NCBI GenBank assembly: GCA_026417715.1
Contig: JAOACU010000016.1
Span: forward strand, 1 to 19,252
DNA: 19,252 bases
Direction: 5' to 3'
Source of the DNA: Anaerolineae bacterium
Lineage (GTDB): Bacteria; Chloroflexota; Anaerolineae; UBA4142
Below the pieces are notes generated by a model. That model searched no databases. It saw only the letters and a list, made by a program, of their open reading frames with translations, and was not told the origin of the DNA. Numbering within the stretch: the first letter of the stretch is position 1; each line of letters opens with the position of its first letter. Below, one piece after another: positions 13,802-19,252 of the stretch. The translations under genes and the position numbers were made by a program.

Positions 13802-15224
13802 AGTCTTTCAACCCTGCGAGTTTCAACCCTGCATCCAAAATATCGTGACGCTTGTATTCCTGAGTTGTTTCGACGTAGAAACGCATAATCGGTTCGGTGC
13901 CCGAGAAGCGAATCACCAACCAACCACCATCGGCGAGCAAGTACTTGAAGCCGTCCAACGTGTTGATGCCAGTCACTTTGAAACCGGCGATTTCAGTCGG
14001 TTGCGCGCTTTGCAAACGCGCGAGGATTTCGCCGCGTTTTTCTTCGGGGAAGGTCGTATCAATGCGTTCGTAGTAATGCGGTCCCACTAAATCGAAAAGA
14101 TGATCAATCAACTGCGACGGTGTCTTGTTCGTTTGCACCACAAAGTCGAGCAGATACAACCCTGCGACGATACCGTCACGTTCGGGGATGTGACCTTGAA
14201 ACGCATAGCCACCCGATTCTTCACCACCGATGAGCGCGTTCGTTTCCACCATCTTGGGCGCGACGTACTTGAAGCCAACACCCGTTTCGTACAACGGCAC
14301 GTTGAAACGCTTGGCGAGTTTGTCGAGCATCACGGTTGTATTTAGCGTGCGTACGATGGGACCGCGTTGCCCGCGCACTTCGAGTAGATAGAGCGCGAGG
14401 AGCGCGTACATTTGCAATTGATGGATGAACACCCCCTTTTCGGTCGAGCCGCCGATGCGATCCGCATCGCCATCGGTCGCGATGCCGAGATGCGCGCGTT
14501 CGCGTTTGACAAGTTCCATCAAGCCGTTGACGTTCGGCGGAATCGGTTCGGGGTTGTGCATTTCGGGAAAGAGCGGATTGCGCTGGTCGTGAATTTCGAC
14601 GACGCGCATAGTACCGCCCGCGAGCAAACTTTTGAACCAACCCATTCCCGCGCCCCACATCGAATCCACCGCGAGCGTCAAACCCGAATCGCGCAGCGGT
14701 TCGAGCGCGACAAGTTTTTCGAGTTGTTTGATGTACGCGGGCTTGGGATCGAAAATTTCAATCAACCCTTGTTCGCACGCATCGTCAAAGCGGACGCGTT
14801 TGATTTCATCGGGTGGCGGAATGAGTGACTCGATGTGTTTCAATCCTTCGGGAGCGATCGCGCCCGCGTAATCGGCGCGCACCTTAAAGCCGCCCCAAAT
14901 CGGCGGATTGTGCGACGAGGTGATGTTGATTGCGCCGTGCGCGCGCTTGGCAAGAATCGCGTATGAAATCACCGGCGTCGGTGTGGGACGATCCACCAGA
15001 TACACTTTGATTCCGTGCGCGGCAATCACCTCCGCTGCCGCTTGCGCGAACAAATCGGAAGCAAAGCGCGTGTCGTAACCGATGACCAAGCCGCGCGTCG
15101 TTTGATTTGTCGCGATGAGATAACGCGCCATCCCTTGCGCGCACCGACGCACATTCTCGAACGTAAAATCTTCGGCAATTACACCGCGCCAACCGTCTGT
15201 GCCAAAGATAATTTGTGTAGGCAT
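13788..15224 (-). CDS. Phosphohexomutase (phosphoglucomutase/phosphomannomutase family)
   Basis: A 478-residue alpha-D-phosphohexomutase interconverting hexose-1- and 6-phosphates. Motifs: IIFGTDGWRG at 5-14, the phosphoserine loop ITSSHNPP with catalytic Ser104 (the common form is TASHNP), the metal loop DGDADR at 251-256, the sugar loop GEESGG at 334-339 and the phosphate-binding loop RFSGTEP near the C-terminus. It sits between glmM and degV in the run that also contains gmd, so a ManB-like role supplying mannose-1-phosphate for GDP-mannose is attractive, but sequence alone does not separate it from phosphoglucomutase. AGAGGAA precedes the ATG at 15224. Complete. Confidence 0.92.
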   Translation of the reverse strand: MPTQIIFGTDGWRGVIAEDFTFENVRRCAQGMARYLIATNQTTRGLVIGYDTRFASDLFAQAAAEVIAAHGIKVYLVDRPTPTPVISYAILAKRAHGAINITSSHNPPIWGGFKVRADYAGAIAPEGLKHIESLIPPPDEIKRVRFDDACEQGLIEIFDPKPAYIKQLEKLVALEPLRDSGLTLAVDSMWGAGMGWFKSLLAGGTMRVVEIHDQRNPLFPEMHNPEPIPPNVNGLMELVKRERAHLGIATDGDADRIGGSTEKGVFIHQLQMYALLALYLLEVRGQRGPIVRTLNTTVMLDKLAKRFNVPLYETGVGFKYVAPKMVETNALIGGEESGGYAFQGHIPERDGIVAGLYLLDFVVQTNKTPSQLIDHLFDLVGPHYYERIDTTFPEEKRGEILARLQSAQPTEIAGFKVTGINTLDGFKYLLADGGWLVIRFSGTEPIMRFYVETTQEYKRHDILDAGLKLAGLKDYGKR

Positions 15225-15235
15225 CCCGTTCCTCT

Positions 15236-15326
15236 GATTTTTCGATTTTAGATTGCAGATTGCAGATTGTCAATCACGAATCACGAATCACTAATCTCCA
15301 ATCTCCAATCTCCAATCTCCAACTAC
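15236..15326. repeat. Heptamer array, 13 units (AGATTGC / CAATCTC), intergenic and into glmM end
   Basis: Units from 15236: GATTTTT, CGATTTT, AGATTGC (x2), AGATTGT, CAATCAC, GAATCAC (x2), TAATCTC, CAATCTC (x3), CAACTAC. The 7-base phase is unbroken. AGATTG turns into its complement CAATCT halfway. The array fills the ~97-base gap between glmM and the next phosphomutase and supplies the glmM stop (15323-15325). Confidence 0.93.
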
Positions 15327-16675
15327 GTAATCGTCTCTTGAATCACCTGCGCAATCGCATTCGCCTCGCGTTCGATTGCGTGCGCGTCCTTGCCTTCGAT
15401 CATCACGCGCGCAAGATTTTCGGTGCCCGAGTAGCGAACCAAGATGCGCGCGCTGTCACCGAGCGCGCGTTGCGCGCGTGCGATCGCGTCTTGGATTGGC
15501 GGAAATTCGTCAAGCGGCGGCTTGCGCGGCACGCGCACGTTCACCAGCACTTGGGGGTAACGCGTCATACACGCGGCAAGTTGCGCGAGTGTTTCCCCGC
15601 GCCGCGCCATCACTTGCGCAAGACGAAGCGTGGTGTAGAGACCATCGCCCGTCGTGTGCCCACCATCGAACAAGATGATGTGTCCCGATTGTTCACCACC
15701 CAACATTCCGCCGATAGTACGCATTCGCTCCGTGACCCAACGATCACCGACAGGTGTGCGTTCCATCGTCACACCAATCGTCGCGAGCGATTCTTCCAAA
15801 CCCAGATTTGCCATCACCGTCGAAATGACCGCGTTGCCGTTGAGTACACCGCGCGCGTGCAAATCGCGCGCGAGAATCGCCAACACAAAATCGCCATCCA
15901 CAAAATTGCCGCGTTCATCTACGAACACCGCGCGGTCGCCATCACCATCGAATTGCACACCGAAATCGGCGCGTGTGTGCAACACCGTGTCGCGCAACAA
16001 CTGCGGTTCGAGCGCGTGGTAACCGTGATTGATGTTGATGCCATCGGGCTGATGATTGAGCGCGATGACCTCCGCACCCAGTTCGCGCAACACGCGTGGA
16101 GCAAGTTCAAACGTTGCGCCGTTGTTGCAATCGAGGACGACGCGCTTGCCGCGCAGAATCGGTTGACGCGCCGTTGTGTTCAGCAAGAAATCGGTGTAGG
16201 CGTTGACCGCGCGCGTGTCGTCGTGGCGTTGTCCAATCGAAGCGATAATCGGACGTTCCAAAGGTGTGTGCTCGAGTGCCAACGCTTCGATGTGTTCTTC
16301 GGCGGCATCGGGAATCTTGAAACCATCCGCACCAAAAACTTTGATGCCATTGTAATCGAACGGATTGTGCGATGCCGAAATCACAATCCCACAACGCGCG
16401 TTCAGCGCGCGCGTCAGGAATGCGACGGCGGGTGTGGGCACGATGCCAAGATGCAATGTATCGAATCCTTGCGCCATCAATCCCGCCGCAAGTGCATTTT
16501 CGATCATCGTGCCGCTGGCGCGCGTGTCGCGTCCAATCAATGCGATCGGTTTATGCGCGTCGCGTCCCAACACTTCACCAATCGCGCGTCCTAGACGCGT
16601 GACGAATTCAGGTGTGAGTGGAAATTGATTCGCGATGCCGCGAATGCCGTCAGTGCCGAAAAGTTTGTCAGACAT
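15323..16675 (-). CDS. glmM: Phosphoglucosamine mutase
   Basis: Converts glucosamine-6-phosphate to glucosamine-1-phosphate on the way to UDP-GlcNAc for peptidoglycan and surface polysaccharides. The 450 residues show KLFGTDGIRG at 4-12, the phosphoserine loop SASHNP with Ser102 (same number as in E. coli GlmM), DGDGDR at 243-248, GGEQSGH at 326-332 and RYSGTEN at 414-420, all diagnostic of GlmM rather than a general phosphomannomutase. The start (16675) overlaps the upstream nucleotidyltransferase-HEPN gene by 8 bases. The end lies in a heptamer array. Complete. Confidence 0.95.
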   Translation of the reverse strand: MSDKLFGTDGIRGIANQFPLTPEFVTRLGRAIGEVLGRDAHKPIALIGRDTRASGTMIENALAAGLMAQGFDTLHLGIVPTPAVAFLTRALNARCGIVISASHNPFDYNGIKVFGADGFKIPDAAEEHIEALALEHTPLERPIIASIGQRHDDTRAVNAYTDFLLNTTARQPILRGKRVVLDCNNGATFELAPRVLRELGAEVIALNHQPDGININHGYHALEPQLLRDTVLHTRADFGVQFDGDGDRAVFVDERGNFVDGDFVLAILARDLHARGVLNGNAVISTVMANLGLEESLATIGVTMERTPVGDRWVTERMRTIGGMLGGEQSGHIILFDGGHTTGDGLYTTLRLAQVMARRGETLAQLAACMTRYPQVLVNVRVPRKPPLDEFPPIQDAIARAQRALGDSARILVRYSGTENLARVMIEGKDAHAIEREANAIAQVIQETIT

Positions 16676-17447
16676 TCGAGAGTCTTTTTACAAGGTCGAA
16701 GATTTCGCGCGCTTGAGCGACTGCGCGTTGTGCATCCGCATACGAGTAGGACTCGGCGGGAATGCCATCAGGCAAACCGTTAGGGTAGCGCGTGGGAATG
16801 TAATAGCGATCGAGTTCGGTGGCTTGTTGCGTCACGCTCGAAAATTCTTTGTTAAAGCGGATTGCCTCCTTGCACAGTGTAGCGACCGAATGCCCTTTGA
16901 CATATCGTTCGCCTTGCGCGTAGAGGAATGCCTTGAGAGCCTTTTCGGCGGCTTGCTGTGCCCAAAAACATGCCGCCGCGTGAAAATTACCTTGCCTATT
17001 CCAGGTGGCAGTTTCCAAGTCCACGCGCGCTTGTTCTAACCAACGGCGCGCCTCTTCGATCGCTTGTTTTCTCACGCGACGCCCTTTCGTTTGCAACATC
17101 TTGACGTTGCGAGCAGCAGGTTTACCTTTTGCATAGACCACAATCCCATCGCGCACAATCTCTTCGGCGAACGGATTGCGACGCGCGCGCATTGCCGCGA
17201 ATTCGCTCGGCGTGTAAACGAGTGCATCGAGCGCGAAATCGGGTTGGATCAACTTGTACACCTGTGCCAGCCGATCCAGAAAACGTTCGTTGGTCTCTTT
17301 GATGATGGCGATGTCAATGTCGCTGTGCCGATCCGCGTCGCCGCGCGCGGCAGAGCCGAATACGATAATCTGTTCGGGATCGTACGGTTTGAGTGCACGC
17401 ACGATTTTGTTGATGCGCGCACGCAGACGCGGAGTCAACATGCTCAT
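16668..17447 (-). CDS. Fused nucleotidyltransferase-HEPN protein
   Basis: 259 residues with two domains. Residues ~1-110 are a nucleotidyltransferase with the active-site motif VFGSAARGDADRHSDIDIAI (GS and D-x-D). Residues ~130-259 are a HEPN domain with RRWLEQARVDLETA, ACFWAQQAAEKALKAFLYAQG, GHSVATL and YYIPTRYPNGLPDG. The domain order is MNT then HEPN, opposite to the gene order of the split pair at 8423-9122, which shares the YYIPTRYPNG signature. Fusion of antitoxin and toxin halves would keep them in fixed ratio; whether this protein is a TA system, a resistance-type nucleotidyltransferase or has another role is unknown. Start alternatives are 17447 and 17441; the latter has a better-spaced AGG. 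It overlaps glmM and begins 2 bases after gmd. Confidence 0.85.
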   Translation of the reverse strand: MSMLTPRLRARINKIVRALKPYDPEQIIVFGSAARGDADRHSDIDIAIIKETNERFLDRLAQVYKLIQPDFALDALVYTPSEFAAMRARRNPFAEEIVRDGIVVYAKGKPAARNVKMLQTKGRRVRKQAIEEARRWLEQARVDLETATWNRQGNFHAAACFWAQQAAEKALKAFLYAQGERYVKGHSVATLCKEAIRFNKEFSSVTQQATELDRYYIPTRYPNGLPDGIPAESYSYADAQRAVAQAREIFDLVKRLSNV

Positions 17448-17448
17448 C

Positions 17449-18426
17449 CTAAAGACGATACTGCTTTTTGAGTGCCGCCAAATCGGCTTGCACCATAATT
17501 TCGATCATCTGCTCAAATGTGACAGTGGGTTGCCAACCGAGTTTTTGCTTTGCCTTACTCGCATCGCCAATCAGCAAGTCCACATCAGCAGGACGCAAAT
17601 CGGCAGGATTTACATACACGTACTTTTGCCAATCCAAATCCACACACGCAAACGCGACCTCACACAAACGTCGAATCGAATGTGTTTTGCCAGTAGCAAT
17701 CACAAAATCTTCGGGTTCATCTTGTTGCAACATCAAGTGCATCATTCGCACGTAATCGGGTGCCCAGCCCCAATCGCGTTGCGCGTCGAGATTGCCAAGC
17801 GGTAATTTGTCGGCAAGACCGAGCGCGATCTTGGCGGCATGATACGTGACTTTGTGCGTGACGAATTCCAAACCACGTCGCGGCGATTCGTGATTGAACA
17901 AGATGCCCGAGACGGCAAACATATTGTACGATTCGCGATAGTTGACGGTGATCCAGTGTCCATACACTTTGGCGACGCCGTACGGACTGCGTGGGTGAAA
18001 CGGTGTCGTTTCCTTCTGCGGAATCTCGACGACCTTGCCGAACATTTCGGACGACGATGCTTGGTAAAAGCGAATTTCCGGGTCCACGATGCGAATCGCT
18101 TCGAGCATTCGCGTCACGCCGAGCGCAGTGAATTCGCCGGTCAACACGGGTTGTTTGAACGACGTGGGGATGAACGATTGCGCCGCAAGGTTATACACTT
18201 CCGTTGGACGATGCTCACGCAAAATGTCAATCAACGAGACTTGATCGAGCAGGTCACCTTGCACGATGCAAATTTTGTCTTGGATGTGCATAATGCGTTC
18301 AAAGTTGATCGTCGAGGTGCGGCGCACCATTCCGATTACTTCATATCCAAGTTCCAAGAGGTACTCAGCAAGGTAACTGCCGTCTTGTCCGGTAATCCCG
18401 GTAATCAACGCACGTTTTTTAGTCAT
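17449..18426 (-). CDS. gmd: GDP-mannose 4,6-dehydratase
   Basis: An extended short-chain dehydrogenase converting GDP-mannose to GDP-4-keto-6-deoxymannose, the branch point to GDP-fucose, GDP-rhamnose and related sugars. The 325 residues show the NADP-binding loop GITGQDGSYL at 10-19, RRTSTINFERI at 35-45 (substrate/cofactor loop), the active-site SSSEMFG at 124-130, Y149-x3-K153 in SPYGVAKVYG, and GNLDAQRDWGWAPDYV, strongly typical of Gmd. GGGAG lies 5 bases before the ATG at 18426. Upstream are 63 AT-rich bases separating it from a toxin gene; these may hold a promoter but I cannot point to clear -35/-10 boxes. Complete. Confidence 0.95.
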   Translation of the reverse strand: MTKKRALITGITGQDGSYLAEYLLELGYEVIGMVRRTSTINFERIMHIQDKICIVQGDLLDQVSLIDILREHRPTEVYNLAAQSFIPTSFKQPVLTGEFTALGVTRMLEAIRIVDPEIRFYQASSSEMFGKVVEIPQKETTPFHPRSPYGVAKVYGHWITVNYRESYNMFAVSGILFNHESPRRGLEFVTHKVTYHAAKIALGLADKLPLGNLDAQRDWGWAPDYVRMMHLMLQQDEPEDFVIATGKTHSIRRLCEVAFACVDLDWQKYVYVNPADLRPADVDLLIGDASKAKQKLGWQPTVTFEQMIEIMVQADLAALKKQYRL

Positions 18427-18489
18427 TCATGCTCCCAATGTCTGTTTTTGATGTATTGTCTAATCAATCTAACGTAGCATTTTTTCATT

Positions 18490-18753
18490 CTACTTCTTTC
18501 GGTAGATTTCGCTCCGATGACCGATTTGATGAATCACGATTGCTTGTTCGTCATGAAGAATTTGGTAGATGACACGATAATCACCCACGCGAAATTTGTA
18601 CAATCCCACAAGATCGCCTTTGTATGGTTCTGGATTGATATTTTCTAGGTTTGTAGCCAGCCAATAGATGCGCGCGACAATGCGACGAGCAATCGGCTTG
18701 TCTAAACGCTCAAGGTCGCGTGTAGCCGCTGGCAAGATACGGAGGCGGTACAT
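18490..18753 (-). CDS. RelE/ParE-family toxin
   Basis: An 87-residue RelE-superfamily protein, probably an mRNA-cleaving or otherwise inhibitory toxin. The fold signature is visible: YRLRILPAATRDLERL, helix DKPIARRIVARIYWLA, then the beta strands GLYKFRVGDYRVIYQI and IVIHQIGHRSEIYRK with the basic C-terminal residues used in catalysis. The ATG at 18753 is 5 bases after the antitoxin stop; a GTG at 18759 would overlap that stop and is less likely. Target not predictable. Confidence 0.88.
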   Translation of the reverse strand: MYRLRILPAATRDLERLDKPIARRIVARIYWLATNLENINPEPYKGDLVGLYKFRVGDYRVIYQILHDEQAIVIHQIGHRSEIYRKK

Positions 18754-18758
18754 AGGCA

Positions 18759-18977
18759 CTATGCCAATCCAAGACGTTGAATCACATCTTCAAACGGTTC
18801 CCCGCGTTCACCAGCGGCAACGGCTTTCTTCTGGCGGAGGAGTCTTTCGCGGACAGATTTCCTAATTTCCAAGCCCTCATCAGGATCACCAAGTAGTTCA
18901 AGCAATTTCTGCTCCACCGTCGTCGCAATAATGTCCTTCAATTCATCTCTACTCATTTGAGCCACTTTGACACTCAT
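18759..18977 (-). CDS. Antitoxin-like partner of the RelE toxin
   Basis: A 72-residue acidic protein, MSVKVAQMSRDELKDIIATT then EQKLLELLGDPDEGLEIRKSVRERLL and a tail GEPFEDVIQRLGLA. The composition and the position directly before a RelE-type toxin mark it as the antitoxin; I do not recognise a named DNA-binding family. Start choice: AAGGAG is 7 bases before the ATG at 18977 but only one base before an ATG at 18983, so the former is preferred; longer readings to 19094 run into the upstream reductase and are rejected. Confidence 0.8.
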   Translation of the reverse strand: MSVKVAQMSRDELKDIIATTVEQKLLELLGDPDEGLEIRKSVRERLLRQKKAVAAGERGEPFEDVIQRLGLA

Positions 18978-18984
18978 TGCCATT

Positions 18985-18990
18985 CTCCTT
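18985..18990 (-). promoter_or_regulatory. Shine-Dalgarno AAGGAG deciding the antitoxin start
   Basis: A canonical AAGGAG on the - strand, with ideal 7-base spacing to the ATG at 18977. It implies that the TA module has its own efficient translation start rather than depending on the upstream gene. Confidence 0.8.
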
Positions 18991-19066
18991 CCACTTGATC
19001 TCTCGAATCGTAGTGGCATTTTCCCTCTTGTTCCTGTGTGAAGGGACAGTAGGAAAAGTTGGGTGA

Positions 19067-19252
19067 TTAATCTCGCGTCACTTGCTTCCGCCAATACTCT
19101 AAAATATCACGTAAACTTTGTTCCAGCGGAATCGTCGGTGACCAGCCCGTCTGCGCGCGAAACTTGGTCGTGTCGCAATACAACGTTGGCGTATCGGACG
19201 GACGAATGCGCGCGGGGTCCACTTCGATCCGAATCGGCACGCGACTGAAACG
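19067..19252 (-). CDS. C-terminal part of GDP-6-deoxy-D-mannose reductase-like NAD-dependent epimerase/dehydratase
   Basis: The last 61 codons of a gene cut by the window edge, ending in TAA at 19067-19069. The peptide includes VDPARIRPSDTPTLYCDTTK, followed by GWSPTIPLEQSLRDILEYWR, which is the characteristic C-terminus of GDP-4-keto-6-deoxymannose reductase (RMD) and close sugar-nucleotide epimerases (R-P-x-D-x-P, a D-x-x-K segment, G-W-x-P-x-I-P-x-E-x-x-L). RMD would use the product of Gmd to make GDP-rhamnose, and gmd lies ~640 bases downstream, separated by a toxin-antitoxin pair. The N-terminal Rossmann and catalytic parts are not visible, so the precise reaction is inferred. Confidence 0.75.
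   Translation of the reverse strand, partial: RFSRVPIRIEVDPARIRPSDTPTLYCDTTKFRAQTGWSPTIPLEQSLRDILEYWRKQVTRD

Noticed and set aside
15260..16594. 444-codon open frame on the + strand
   Set aside because: Lies antisense to glmM, which has all family motifs; the translation is rich in Arg/His/Cys with no domain. It is a by-product of GC-rich codon use.
18427..18489. Sigma-70 promoter for gmd in the AT-rich gap
   Set aside because: TTGATT-like and TA-rich words exist but no pair has convincing sequence and spacing, so not called as a feature.

Overview
The window looks like part of a metagenome-assembled contig from a bacterium, most plausibly a Chloroflexota (Anaerolineae-like) lineage. This placement is inference from gene style, from GC-rich coding sequence full of GCGC runs, and above all from abundant degenerate 7-bp tandem repeats lying inside and between genes. 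The first 19 bases are the Tn5/Nextera mosaic-end adapter, so the left edge is a library artefact rather than biology.

Left part (about 20-7045), mostly + strand: a cut-off winged-helix-like C-terminus; an SbcD/Mre11-type nuclease without an SbcC neighbour; the C-terminal part of a polytopic membrane protein on the - strand; the C-terminal glutamine-amidotransferase half of a CbiA/CobB-type enzyme; a LarA-like nickel racemase with a ~160-residue N-terminal extension; HemA (glutamyl-tRNA reductase); and a BadF/BadG-type N-acetylglucosamine kinase-like protein. The membrane-protein and CbiA fragments both lose their N-terminal portions at the same repeat block (about 2364-2488), which suggests either a rearrangement or a misassembly there.

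Right part (7116-19252), entirely - strand and tightly packed, often with overlapping stop/start codons. In transcription order: GDP-6-deoxymannose reductase-like C-terminus (cut by the window edge), antitoxin and RelE-like toxin, GDP-mannose 4,6-dehydratase, a fused nucleotidyltransferase-HEPN protein, GlmM, a second phosphohexomutase, DegV, Phd-like antitoxin and PIN toxin, TatD, polyprenyl diphosphate synthase, GT2 glycosyltransferase, a small unknown protein, HEPN and minimal nucleotidyltransferase, and a GT4 glycosyltransferase. The housekeeping genes form a cell-envelope/polysaccharide theme (nucleotide sugars, lipid carrier precursor, glycosyltransferases). Four toxin-antitoxin or MNT/HEPN modules are interleaved with them.

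The most striking signal is a family of dispersed heptanucleotide arrays. They keep a 7-bp phase while the unit sequence drifts, several are bipartite inverted repeats, and several sit in frame inside conserved enzymes (GT4 at 7321-7435 and 8205-8295; GT2 at 10418-10494), adding 7-residue-periodic low-complexity peptides at loop positions. No RNA genes, CRISPR arrays, insertion sequences or prophage genes were recognised. No gene-free stretch exceeds 300 bases.
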